A DNA stretch of 64,000 bases from Paraburkholderia susongensis (GCF_900177725.1 NZ_FXAT01000018.1:1-64000); one strand, 5' to 3'; positions 1-7,773 are shown, numbered from the stretch's first letter. Translations and numbers: made by a program. Notes: a model not told the origin generated them from the letters alone.

Positions 1-545
1 GGCGGACGAAGCTGCCGTTCGCAAGCGCAGTCGCAGGCCGGCAGGGGGGCGTGTTTCCCAAAGCCGCTAGTGCTCTGCTTTTCAGACTATCGGCGGTCAC
101 TATGCACTGCGTCTTCAACGCGACCAATCTTCACGTTACACAAACGACAGCCTGCATGCATTGAGCACTGTCGGCAGGTGTGCGTCGCACCCGCGACCGC
201 CCTTTTCAATCAAGGAAATCGTCGCATACGGCCAAATTGGTCCCAAGCGAAGTCTCGACTTGAGACATATGCGAACCGACCAAGAGCGTGTCAATAAACT
301 AGCAGCCACGCCCGGTGGTATTTTTCGATTCCGGCCCTGGGCACCAAATACCCTCCAACCGATTTCAACAGTTCACGACACAACCCCACCAGATAACGCT
401 GAGCGGGTTTTCTGTTTTCTATAGCCTCTAATGGTTCATCACCGATAACAACCCCCATTAGGGGTTCGTTCGCGGGTTCGCGTGCACCGAGCGCGCAGCG
501 GCCAGAAAGCGCCCTTCGCAGTAGCGCAAAGCGGAAGGAGCAAAT
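1..545. other. Non-coding island edge upstream of integrase remnant
   Basis: No convincing gene was seen in these 545 bases. The short open frames at 70-297 and 161-424 overlap each other, lack a good ribosome binding site and resemble nothing I know. An inverted repeat, AACCCC-CATTA-GGGGTT, lies at 450-466, about 80 bases before the integrase start. It could be part of an attachment region or a weak hairpin. Composition is less GC-biased than in the core genes further right. Confidence 0.5.
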
Positions 546-896
546 ATGGCGCTGTCCGACGTCACGCTCCGTAACGCCAGGCCGGGAGAAAAATAGCAGA
601 AGCTATATGACGGCGGCGGCCCCCTGCTTGTCACGCCATCGGGCAGCAAGCGATGGATTTTCAGGTACCACTTCGCCGGAAAGGAAAAGAGCCTTGCGCT
701 CGCGTGGATGGAGGAACGCGGCCAGTTAGATCAGCCGCGTATTCCGCCATGCGATCAAGGAAGGCTATTGCAAGGCGATCCAGCACGCGATCTCGTCAGC
801 GCGATACCGCCCGCGCGGGCAACGCATTTCGCCTCGATCACCGAACCCGCCAAGGTCGGCGAGATGTCACGGGCCTTCGATGCTTTTCTGGCTTGA
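546..896 (+). pseudogene. Tyrosine recombinase (P4-type phage integrase) remnant
   Basis: The frame from ATG 546 reads MALSDVTLRNARPGEK, then an in-frame TAG at 594-596, then KLYDGGGPLLVTPSGSKRW and RYHFAGKEKSLAL. This is the arm-binding (DUF4102-type) N-terminus of genomic-island integrases. Further on, IRHAIKEGYCK-like sequence is visible one frame over, around 735-770. The original frame resumes at DPARDLVSAIPPA and ends at 896 with FDAFLA. So there is one nonsense codon, an internal deletion of the N- to core-domain linker, a likely one-base frameshift, and complete loss of the catalytic domain with its R-H-R-Y residues. The gene cannot make an active recombinase. It marks the following toxin modules as island cargo that can no longer excise by this enzyme. 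Confidence 0.8.
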
Positions 897-1230
897 CCAG
901 ATCAAGGCTGGGGCCGGAGTTATTCCGATCACGACCGGACGGTAGCCTAACGGCCCGCGGCGGGGCAGTCTGCCTGGAAGCGCCGCTCGATAATGGAAGC
1001 ATAGGCAAAACACGTCTGCACACCGGCCTGACTGCGCAAAAAACATTGATCTGTGGGACAGAACCGGCACTAACCCGCCCGTCCATACGCACCAAGGCGT
1101 GCATTCGAGCGTGAACATATATTGACTTTTGTTGACATAGCGAAAGCCCAAAATCATCCATCGCCCATTCCGTGCCCCTGTGTTCGCCGGCTAGGTTAGC
1201 TGCTTCCCAACAGCTACAGAGGATTGCGAA

Positions 1231-1992
1231 ATGTCGTATCAACAGGATTCGGACGGCGTGCGTGTCGTGCTCAGCGCTCCCCAATTGGCGGCGGTGCTGA
1301 CCCGCCAGTCGATCAGCCGGTCGGAGATGGCGTCCAACTGGCTCTGGGGCGGCCTTCAGATCGTCGGCGGCGTGCTGGAGATGGTCGGAGCCGCCGCGCT
1401 TTGTGTGCTGCCGGACCCGACGATGGCCAGCAAGGCAGGGTGCATTGTATTTGGCGTGCACGGCTCGGATACGGCGGCGGCCGGCCTGCGGCAGGTCTGG
1501 ACGGGACAGGACACGGCTACGCTGACGCTGCGGGGAACGGCGAAGCTGGCCGAAGCGATGAAGGTCAGCCCCGACATGGCGAACAATATCGGTCTGTCGC
1601 TCGATATCGCTGTGTCGGTGGGCGTTGCCGGGTCGATCAAGGCGGTACGGGCATCCGAGATCACGATGGGCCGGATCAAGCTGATGGATCACGAAGCGAA
1701 GGCCCTTAATCCAAAGCTTGGAGGACACACCATCCTGAAGCACGTTGAAAAGGACGAAACATGGCTCAGGAACCGTCTGAAACACGAACCGAAAAGAACA
1801 ACTGTTTCGTCGTTCAGGAGCATCGAATCTGCAGAGTGGGCGATTTCAGAGGTCATGCAGCACAACGCGTCTCGCATCCAAGCATGGACACAATCTACGG
1901 CACGATCCAAACCACTTGAACTAACACGAGACGTGGGATATGAGACCTATAACGGTATGCCGTACTATGTTATGACGGCATCCCTATTCTGA
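1231..1992 (+). CDS. Toxin with degenerate bacterial RNase A-like C-terminal domain (copy A)
   Basis: This 253-residue protein has no signal peptide. Residues 1-160 form a delivery-type N-terminal region with a Gly-rich hydrophobic stretch at about 40-61. Residues 164-253 resemble the bacterial RNase A-like toxin tip first described in CdiA of Yersinia kristensenii: GGHTILKHV, LRNRL, VSSF, AEWAI and PYYVMT. By alignment with that family, from memory, the catalytic set is His171, Arg182 and Thr249. The expected Tyr after TS is replaced by Ser251, and a 25-residue strand-loop present in copy B between the DV and YNG motifs is missing. The enzyme may therefore be weak or dead. An AGAGGA ribosome site precedes ATG 1231. 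The immunity gene follows 9 bases after the stop. Confidence 0.72.
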   Translation: MSYQQDSDGVRVVLSAPQLAAVLTRQSISRSEMASNWLWGGLQIVGGVLEMVGAAALCVLPDPTMASKAGCIVFGVHGSDTAAAGLRQVWTGQDTATLTLRGTAKLAEAMKVSPDMANNIGLSLDIAVSVGVAGSIKAVRASEITMGRIKLMDHEAKALNPKLGGHTILKHVEKDETWLRNRLKHEPKRTTVSSFRSIESAEWAISEVMQHNASRIQAWTQSTARSKPLELTRDVGYETYNGMPYYVMTASLF

Positions 1993-2001
1993 GATTTAAC
2001 G

Positions 2002-2292
2002 ATGGATCATTCTGAATATCCTGAGCTTAACCAACTGTTCGGGGTCTATCTGAATCAGGACTTTGACATATGGGGCGATACCATTCCTGCCATCGTTGCC
2101 TGCTACAAAAGAGATAGCCCGCTCGCTGACCATAAGCTAATGCTCGCGGAAATCGACAGGTTCCAGAGGAGTCACCCGCATGATCTGGACATCGCGTTCG
2201 ATAAAACGTACGGGCATGAATTTTCTCCCGAGCCGTGGGGCCACACTACGGCCTCATTTTTTGACGAACTGAGACGCCTTCTGAGCGAGTAG
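2002..2292 (+). CDS. CdiI-like immunity protein (copy A)
   Basis: This acidic 96-residue cytosolic protein starts 9 bases after toxin A and is predicted to bind and neutralise its RNase A-like domain. It shares with the copy B protein the pattern YP-x(4)-LFG-x-YLNQD-x-D-x-WGDT near the N-terminus, an EID core, and WG-x-TTASFFDELR-x-LL at the C-terminus. Much of the middle differs, as expected for specificity changes in toxin/immunity pairs. The motif style fits the contact-dependent-inhibition immunity family often paired with RNase A-like toxins. Pairing is inferred from position. Because toxin A looks degenerate, this gene may now mainly protect against incoming toxins. Confidence 0.7.
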   Translation: MDHSEYPELNQLFGVYLNQDFDIWGDTIPAIVACYKRDSPLADHKLMLAEIDRFQRSHPHDLDIAFDKTYGHEFSPEPWGHTTASFFDELRRLLSE

Positions 2293-2762
2293 TCCGCTTA
2301 TCACTGCGCCAGGACGGTTCCATGTCGTCCGGTTCATCCACGCGCGGCGATGTTCGCATTTGCCCTAAGACATATCCATGATTGTTCGCACCCGAACTTG
2401 CACGTACTGAAATCACTCGGCCCAGAACGGATGCGAACCCGACAACGCGAACACCCTCACGCACCCTAGCTACCCGATATTCGCGTGTCTTCGCGCCCGC
2501 ATTGCGAATGCCCTCGGGAAGAACCCGCGCCGTCGGCCTTCGGTTCAGCGACCCTCACCGCAACCTTCTGCGCCCCCTGTGTGGCGCGCTGGACCGCTCG
2601 TGCCATCTGCTTGCGCCGGTGTATCACGGCGTGAATTCCAGCGTGAGCATGTATTGACTTTTGTTGACATAGCGAAAGCCCAAAATCATCCATCGCCCAT
2701 TCCGTGTCCCTGTATTCGCCTGCTAGGTTAACTGCTCCCCGACAGCTACAGAGGATTACGAA
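2293..2762. other. Spacer between the two toxin modules
   Basis: No gene is supported here. A hairpin just after immunity A (GGACG at 2312-2316, CGTCC at 2326-2330) has a matching, stronger version after immunity B, so it may end the toxin transcript, although no T-run follows. Up to about 2590 the sequence is the 3' flank of copy A; from 2625 it is the 5' flank of copy B. The junction of about 35 bases between them is where the duplication joins. Confidence 0.6.
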
Positions 2763-3599
2763 ATGTTGTATCAACAGGATTCGGACGGCATGCGTGTCGT
2801 GCTCAGCGCTCCCCAATTGGCGGCGGTGCTGACCCGCCAGTCGATCAGCCGGTCGGAGATGGCGTCCAACAGGCTCTGGGGTGGCCTTCAGGTCGTCGGC
2901 GGCGTGCTGGAGATGGCCGGAGCCGCCGCGCTTTGTGTGCTGCCGGACCCGACGATGGCCAGCAAGGCAGGGCGCATTGCATTTGGCGTGCACGGCTCGG
3001 ATACGGCGGCGGCCGGCTTTCGGCAGGTATGGACGGGACAGGACACGGCTACTCTGACGCTGCGGGGAACGGCGAAGCTGGCCGAAGCGATGAAGGTCAG
3101 CCCCGACATGGCGAACAATATCGGCCTCTCGCTCGATATCGTCGTGCCGTTCGGCTTCGCTGGCTCAATCAAGGCTGCGCGCGCCGCCAGCGTGACGATG
3201 GGCCGGATCAATCTGCAAATGCACGAGGCGAAAGCGCTCAACCCAAGGCTCGGAGGGCACACGATAGAGAAGCATGTAGGGAGGACCGCAGAGCAGTTAC
3301 GGGAGAGGCTGCGCCTGGAACCCAAAAGAGACGTGGTATCGTCGTTTCGAGATTTACCGGCGGCGGAATGGGCGATCTCCAGGGTGATGGAGTCCAACAC
3401 GCTGCAAATCAGGAGTTGGGCTCAATCAGAATCGAAGCGACCTCTGGTCCTAATTCAGGATGTCGAACGAAAAGTGGGCTATGGAGTTATTCGAGCAAGC
3501 GGGGAATTAAAGGACATGAGTACGATTCGGATTGTCATTAAACTTGAAGAATACAATGGAATGCCATATTACGTTTTGACGTCTTATCTACTGAAATGA
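2763..3599 (+). CDS. Toxin with intact bacterial RNase A-like C-terminal domain (copy B)
   Basis: This 278-residue protein differs from copy A at only 8 of the first 126 residues but diverges strongly after about residue 126. The C-terminal domain starts near Leu163-GGHTIEKHV. It keeps every residue I expect for the CdiA RNase A-like family: His171, Arg182 in LRERL, and Thr273 and Tyr275 in the terminal LTSY. It also keeps the KVGYGVIRASGEL strand lost from copy A. It should therefore be an active RNA-cleaving toxin acting in the cytosol of a target cell. The hydrophobic Gly-rich segment at about 40-61 may aid delivery; no signal peptide is present. The stop overlaps the immunity start (ATGA at 3596-3599), so the two genes are translationally coupled. 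The delivery system is not in the window. Confidence 0.78.
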   Translation: MLYQQDSDGMRVVLSAPQLAAVLTRQSISRSEMASNRLWGGLQVVGGVLEMAGAAALCVLPDPTMASKAGRIAFGVHGSDTAAAGFRQVWTGQDTATLTLRGTAKLAEAMKVSPDMANNIGLSLDIVVPFGFAGSIKAARAASVTMGRINLQMHEAKALNPRLGGHTIEKHVGRTAEQLRERLRLEPKRDVVSSFRDLPAAEWAISRVMESNTLQIRSWAQSESKRPLVLIQDVERKVGYGVIRASGELKDMSTIRIVIKLEEYNGMPYYVLTSYLLK

Positions 3600-3889
3600 T
3601 GAACGAAGAATCATATCCCCAGTTCTACGTCCTTTTCGGGGGATATCTCAACCAGGACAGCGATCTTTGGGGTGATACCCTGGAGGAAGTTGTATCTTGC
3701 TTCAAGAGAGACAGTTCTCCTCAGGAGATTGCAGACATGTTATGTGAAATAGACAAATTCGAACAAGAAGCAGGTGAAAATCTTGATGAAAAATTCTATG
3801 CTGCATACGGATTTGATTTCAATCCAATTTTATGGGGCTACACAACCGCTTCGTTTTTTGACGAGTTGAGAGGTCTTTTGCGCGACTAA
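3596..3889 (+). CDS. CdiI-like immunity protein (copy B)
   Basis: This 97-residue acidic protein overlaps toxin B by 4 bases. There are two adjacent ATG codons (3596 and 3599) and either could be used. It shares the SYP-x(3)-LFGGYLNQD opening and the TTASFFDEL ending with the copy A protein but differs through most of the middle. The coding sequence is clearly more AT-rich than the toxin N-terminal region, which suggests that toxin tip and immunity gene were acquired together. Its predicted role is to bind and block the RNase A-like domain of toxin B; this rests on position and on resemblance to CdiI proteins. Confidence 0.72.
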   Translation: MMNEESYPQFYVLFGGYLNQDSDLWGDTLEEVVSCFKRDSSPQEIADMLCEIDKFEQEAGENLDEKFYAAYGFDFNPILWGYTTASFFDELRGLLRD

Positions 3890-4449
3890 CCGGCTTGTCG
3901 CTGCACCCGGACGGTTCCACATTCCGTCCGGAGCATCCACTCGTGGCGATATTCGCATTTGCCACAACACATCTGCATGATGGTTCGCATTGTTCGCACC
4001 CGAAACCTGTACACGCTGAAATCAGTCGGCCCGGAACGGATGCAAACCCGACAATGCGAACACCTTCATAGACCCTTAGCTACCCGATATTCGCGTGTCT
4101 TCGCGCCCGCCTTGTGAACACTCGTAGGAAGGACCCGCGCGCCGTCGATCTTCGGTTCAGCGACCTTCGCTGCCACCTTCTGCGCCCCCTATGCGGCATG
4201 AAGGTCAGAAACTATCGGCAGAACTTGCGCCGAGTCACCGCTAAAGCCATGCTCGGCCAAAGCATGATCGTCGGCGAAGGCATCACCGAACAGGATGCTT
4301 CGCCGGTAGCTGCAAGGAAGATAGTGGACCAGCCAATCAGTTCCTGACACCGATGCGGCAAGACCTGAAAGCGGTGTTGAAAAAACGCGATGTGCCATAG
4401 CCGCATGCCGCGACTGATCACATGGAGCCAATGGCACCGACGTCCGCGC
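3890..4449. other. Non-coding 3' flank of toxin module B and island spacer
   Basis: A strong hairpin lies 18 bases after immunity B (CCGGACGG at 3907-3914, CCGTCCGG at 3924-3931). It corresponds to the weaker one after copy A and may terminate the toxin transcript or stabilise its 3' end. Similarity to copy A continues to about 4198. From 4199 to 4449 several short frames are open on both strands (for example 4114-4347 plus and 4189-4437 minus). None has a recognisable product, so I call none. Confidence 0.55.
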
Positions 4450-5874
4450 TCACCCCTGTCCCATCAACAAGGTCTTGGGCTCCAGATACGCATTCATCCC
4501 CCACCTGCCCATTTCGCGCCCAAGCCCCGAATGCTTGAAGCCGCCGAACGGCGCACGCGGCTCATGGGCCAGCGTATTCACGAGCACGCGGCCTGAGTCG
4601 ATCCGGCGTGCCACGCGCTCGCAACGGTCAAGGTCCTGGCCGAGCACCAGGGCGCTCAAGCCATAGCGCGTATCGTTTGCAATGGTGATGGCATCGGCCT
4701 CGTCGTCGTAAGGGATGATGGTCAGCACGGGTCCGAAGATTTCTTCGCGCGCAATGCGCATCTGGTTGGTGGCGTCGGTGAATACGGTGGGCTTCACGAA
4801 CCAGCCCGCCTGTAGACCATCGGGCCGGCCTTCGCCACCCGCCAGCAGCCGCGCGCCTTCCTCCACGCCGATGCGAATGTAGTTCTGCACGCGCTCCCAC
4901 TGTTTGGCGCTCACCATCGGACCGATGGCGGTGTCGGTATCGCGCGGATCACCGGACTTGATGTGAGGGACGGCCTCCTGGACAGCCTGCTCGAACTCGG
5001 CGAGCCGGTGGCGCGGCACGAGGATGCGCGTGCCTGCAATGCACGCCTGGCCGCTGTTGGCAAAGCCAGCCTGCAGCACGAACGGCATGATGGCCGCAAA
5101 GTCCGCGTCGTCCAGCACTACGGTGGGCGACTTGCCACCCAGCTCCAGCGTCACACGCTTCATGGTCGCGGCACCCGCGCTCACCAGATGCTGGCCCACG
5201 GCGGACGAGCCGGTGAACGAGATCTTGGCGATATCGGGATGATGCGCAATTTCTTCACCGACCACCTCGCCCCGACCATTGACGATGTTGAACACGCCGG
5301 GCGGCAAGCCCGCCTCGTGCAAGGCTTCGATCACGATCTGCGTTTGCATCGCGCTCATCTCGCTGGGCTTGATAACGGCGGTGCAGCCCGCTGCCAGCGC
5401 GGTAGCGAGCTTGTTGCAGATGAAACCGGCGTTGCTGTTCCAGGGCGTGATCAGGCCGGCCACGCCGACGGGCGTCAGAACCACGCGCGCGGTGCCCACC
5501 TGCTCCTCGAAGGCGAACGCTTCAAGCGTGTCGATAGCCTGAGCAATGACATCGGCCGGATAGGTCGCCATCCAGCGCCCGCGGACCAAAGGCGCGCCGT
5601 ACTCCATGACGATGGCTTCCATCAACTGGTCCTCGCGTGCGGCAACGGCCTTGTGCATGCGCCTGAGCGCGGCGAGGCGCTCCTCGCGCGTGGTGCATGA
5701 CCAGGCTGGCAACGCTGCCTTGGCCGCCGCGATGGCGCGCTGCGCGTCCTGCGCGTCGCCCAGGCGAACCTGGCCGATGACTTCCTCGGTGCTGGGATTG
5801 TGAAGATCGAACCATTCCTCGCCGTGCGGCGTGACGAATTCGCCGTTGATATAGATGTGTTCAATGCGTTGCAT
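4450..5874 (-). CDS. NAD(P)-dependent aldehyde dehydrogenase family protein
   Basis: This 474-residue cytosolic enzyme is of normal ALDH length. It should oxidise an aldehyde to its acid with NAD(P). Visible features are the catalytic Glu244 in ELGGKS, the nucleophile Cys278 in GQACIAG, the conserved Asn146 in PWNSN, the cofactor-loop FTGSSAVG at 220-227 and the late EEIFGPVL motif. The substrate cannot be told from sequence. The ATG at 5874 is preceded by AAAGGAA. A LysR gene begins 103 bases away on the opposite strand, a classic regulator/target arrangement. The pair sits between two toxin clusters and may have entered with the island or been flanked by it. Confidence 0.9.
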   Translation of the reverse strand: MQRIEHIYINGEFVTPHGEEWFDLHNPSTEEVIGQVRLGDAQDAQRAIAAAKAALPAWSCTTREERLAALRRMHKAVAAREDQLMEAIVMEYGAPLVRGRWMATYPADVIAQAIDTLEAFAFEEQVGTARVVLTPVGVAGLITPWNSNAGFICNKLATALAAGCTAVIKPSEMSAMQTQIVIEALHEAGLPPGVFNIVNGRGEVVGEEIAHHPDIAKISFTGSSAVGQHLVSAGAATMKRVTLELGGKSPTVVLDDADFAAIMPFVLQAGFANSGQACIAGTRILVPRHRLAEFEQAVQEAVPHIKSGDPRDTDTAIGPMVSAKQWERVQNYIRIGVEEGARLLAGGEGRPDGLQAGWFVKPTVFTDATNQMRIAREEIFGPVLTIIPYDDEADAITIANDTRYGLSALVLGQDLDRCERVARRIDSGRVLVNTLAHEPRAPFGGFKHSGLGREMGRWGMNAYLEPKTLLMGQG

Positions 5875-5977
5875 GACAGTTCCTTTGGGGTCGCTATGCC
5901 ATGCAGTCTAGAGAGGGTTTATTGTTCTGATAAGCTGTCTTTTCTATGATGAGGCATCCGGAAAATCAGGACAATTC
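5875..5977. promoter_or_regulatory. Divergent control region between ALDH and LysR genes
   Basis: This 103-base region must carry both divergent promoters. It is AT-rich in the middle (about 5918-5950), unlike its surroundings, with an interrupted dyad-like stretch where a LysR-type regulator would be expected to bind. The exact operator and -10/-35 elements are not certain. Confidence 0.5.
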
Positions 5978-6880
5978 ATGCACCGCACAGGAATCACCGA
6001 ACTGGAAGTGGTTCTGGCCGTCGCGCGCCGCAGCAGCTTTCGCGGTGCGGCGCTGGAACTGGGCATGTCCACCACAGCCGTGAGCAGTGCCGTGGCCGGA
6101 CTGGAAGCGCGCCTGAAGGTGCGGTTGTTCAACCGCTCAACGCGCAGCGTGGCGTTAACCGACGCTGGGCAGCGCTATGTGGAGCGCATCGCGCCCGCGC
6201 TCGCCGAAATCAAAAGCGCCGGCGAAGAAGCCAGCACCGGCCCCGACACGCCCAGCGGCACGTTGCGCATCAATGCTCCGCACGGTGCGGCATTCCTGCT
6301 GCTTGACCCGCTCTTCAGCCTGTATGCACAGCGCTACCCCGAGGTGCGTATCGACATCGTGAGCGAGTCACGCATGATCGATATCGTCGCCGAAGGTTTT
6401 GATGCGGGCATCCGCCTGGCCGAATCGGTGCCGCAGGACATGATCGCCGTGCCGCTCTCGCATGACATCCGCATGCTCGTCGTGGCCACGCCCGAGTATC
6501 TCAAGCGCCACGGCACGCCGAGGCATCCGCGCGACCTGCTCAAGCACCAGAGCATCGGCATGCGCATGTCGCACGGCGGCATCTATCACTGGGAACTGGA
6601 GCGCAACGGTCAGAAGCTGCAGATGGATCTGCCCGTGCGTATGGCGCTCAACGAGCTGCCCGCGATCAAGCAGGCGGTACTGCTGGGGCTGGGCATCGGC
6701 TTCATCACCGAATGGCTCATCACGCAAGAACTGAAGTCCGGTGCGCTGAAGCCCGTGCTGGTTCCATGGTGCCCGTCGTTTGGCGGACTGAGGCTCTACT
6801 ACTCGAGCCACCGCTTCGTACCGGCGCGGTTACGCGCGCTCATCAACCTGATTCATGAGCTACGTTTGGCGCGAGGTTGA
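5978..6880 (+). CDS. LysR-family transcriptional regulator
   Basis: This 300-residue regulator is of standard LysR length. Residues 1-60 form the winged helix-turn-helix: LEVVLAVARRSSFRGAA, then LGMSTTAVSSAVAGLE as the recognition helix, then RLFNRSTRSVALT. From about residue 90 the periplasmic-binding-protein-like effector domain follows (GTLRINAPHGAA and onwards). It is divergent from the aldehyde dehydrogenase at 4450-5874 and probably controls it in response to the enzyme's substrate or product. The effector is unknown. The gene ends 155 bases before a minus-strand toxin cluster. Confidence 0.9.
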   Translation: MHRTGITELEVVLAVARRSSFRGAALELGMSTTAVSSAVAGLEARLKVRLFNRSTRSVALTDAGQRYVERIAPALAEIKSAGEEASTGPDTPSGTLRINAPHGAAFLLLDPLFSLYAQRYPEVRIDIVSESRMIDIVAEGFDAGIRLAESVPQDMIAVPLSHDIRMLVVATPEYLKRHGTPRHPRDLLKHQSIGMRMSHGGIYHWELERNGQKLQMDLPVRMALNELPAIKQAVLLGLGIGFITEWLITQELKSGALKPVLVPWCPSFGGLRLYYSSHRFVPARLRALINLIHELRLARG

Positions 6881-7035
6881 TGTGGATTTTCGCGGCATGA
6901 GAGCTGTCTTCGCCACGCCTGACCGATTCCGGTCCGGTGCGAGCCGATTTGGCAGTCTTGCAGGAATGCCAGGCAATACGCGGCGGCGATAGACCTTGCA
7001 CGCACCCTCAAGAAGGCGCGTTGCTGACGCGCCCA

Positions 7036-7341
7036 CTACTCAGTGGGTGGTTTCATCGGCGTCCAGTTCATCTGTTCAGCCGTTGTGATCTGAAGCCGCT
7101 CGCGAAGCTCGGGATTGGCATAGCCTTGAAGCAACATCATCATTCCGTCGAGTTGACGTGCATCCTCATTCGTGATCGGCTGGTCCGAATGTTCCTGCGC
7201 TTCAGGCGGTACAGGCATCGACATTGCATGATCGAGCACGGTCTGAACCTTCGATCGAAGTACATTGCACACTTTGATCTGGTCTGTCTCTTCGTCGTAG
7301 AAAACAATGCTTGCTCGTTGCGGTTTTGTCGTAGTCGTCAA
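7036..7341 (-). CDS. Hypothetical protein, possible toxin-cluster fragment
   Basis: This 101-residue frame begins with TTG at 7341; there is no ATG until the MSMP segment well inside. The frame stays open a few codons upstream through the hairpin of the preceding terminator, so it may be the 3' part of a gene whose start was lost. It contains SIVFYDEETDQIKVCNV and a Met-rich helix (LDGMMMLLQGY). I do not recognise a family. It lies downstream of a toxin/immunity pair on the same strand but beyond their terminator. Such orphan fragments are common at the ends of polymorphic toxin clusters. Confidence 0.4.
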   Translation of the reverse strand: MTTTTKPQRASIVFYDEETDQIKVCNVLRSKVQTVLDHAMSMPVPPEAQEHSDQPITNEDARQLDGMMMLLQGYANPELRERLQITTAEQMNWTPMKPPTE

Positions 7342-7358
7342 AATTTTCGATGACCCAC

Positions 7359-7381
7359 AAAAAATCGACTCACGAGAGTCG
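7359..7381 (-). terminator. Intrinsic terminator after immunity gene
   Basis: On the minus strand, CGACT/AGTCG arms (7366-7370 and 7377-7381) are followed by six T residues (7364-7359). It closes the toxin-immunity transcript ending at 7402. A close relative with longer arms follows the paralogous immunity gene at 8802-8828. Confidence 0.75.
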
Positions 7382-7401
7382 GCCTCCCGTTTTCCAGCAC
7401 C

Positions 7402-7773
7402 CTAAACAGATGGTTCTGGTTCTACTTCAAGAGAATCAAACTCTATAAGCAATTCAGCGCCTAGTGTGGCCTGGACAAACGCAATGTTTTTCAACGGCTT
7501 CCCTTTCCCCCAGGAATAAGATTTGTCCAGCAAGGCGAGTCCCTTCCGGTACTCGTCCGAGTTGAAATCGGTCAGCACCTTGATTGAGTACATGATGTTC
7601 TGTATCAGAAAATCGTTGGCCCAACATCGGGTAGCCCCGCCAAACGACAGCCGTACCCGGTCTTTCTTGTTGTCGAACATAAGGTGAAGTTCGACAACCT
7701 GTTTATCCACGTCTGCTGCTATGCCGAGCAGATACCAGTCGTGAAACGATTCGTATTGTTCGATAATTTTCAT
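7402..7773 (-). CDS. Immunity protein for the His-rich polymorphic toxin
   Basis: I chose the ATG at 7773 (123 residues, MKIIEQYESF...) because it sits 13 bases after the toxin stop. The longer frame to 7845 would run well into the toxin gene. This small soluble protein carries the patterns DRVRLSFGG, NDFLIQN and GAELLI, which recur in the same order in the protein at 8845-9240. The two are clearly paralogues. Position directly downstream of a toxin, size and lack of export signals argue for an immunity role: binding the toxin in the producing cell. The family name is not known to me. Confidence 0.65.
   Translation of the reverse strand: MKIIEQYESFHDWYLLGIAADVDKQVVELHLMFDNKKDRVRLSFGGATRCWANDFLIQNIMYSIKVLTDFNSDEYRKGLALLDKSYSWGKGKPLKNIAFVQATLGAELLIEFDSLEVEPEPSV

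Larger units (their letters stand above)
1093..2590. repeat. Tandem toxin/immunity module, copy A
   Basis: This is the left copy of a duplicated module; the right copy is at 2625-4198. The start of homology is visible at 1093 (matching 2625), with a constant offset of 1532 bases through the upstream region to the toxin start. The upstream stretch with two TTGAC-type hexamers (1122-1127 and 1132-1137) and the ribosome binding site are almost unchanged between copies. Homology continues through toxin and immunity genes into about 290 bases of 3' flank, which shares ACCCGATATTCGCGTGTC and TGCGCCCCCT blocks. The boundaries are my by-eye estimates. Confidence 0.85.
2625..4198. repeat. Tandem toxin/immunity module, copy B
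   Basis: This is the right copy of the module described at 1093-2590. It is longer because toxin B retains the 25-residue segment absent from toxin A. Its 5' flank (2625-2762) differs from copy A by only a few substitutions and no indels. Its 3' flank (3890 to about 4198) is recognisable but has small indels. The end of similarity falls near 4198, just after the TGCGCCCCCT block. Confidence 0.85.

Noticed and set aside
70..424. Two overlapping plus-strand frames near the left edge
   Set aside because: No ribosome site, no known family, and mutually exclusive reading frames.
4199..4449. Transposase remnant considered because of open frames on both strands
   Set aside because: None of the translations shows a transposase motif, and no terminal inverted repeats flank the segment.
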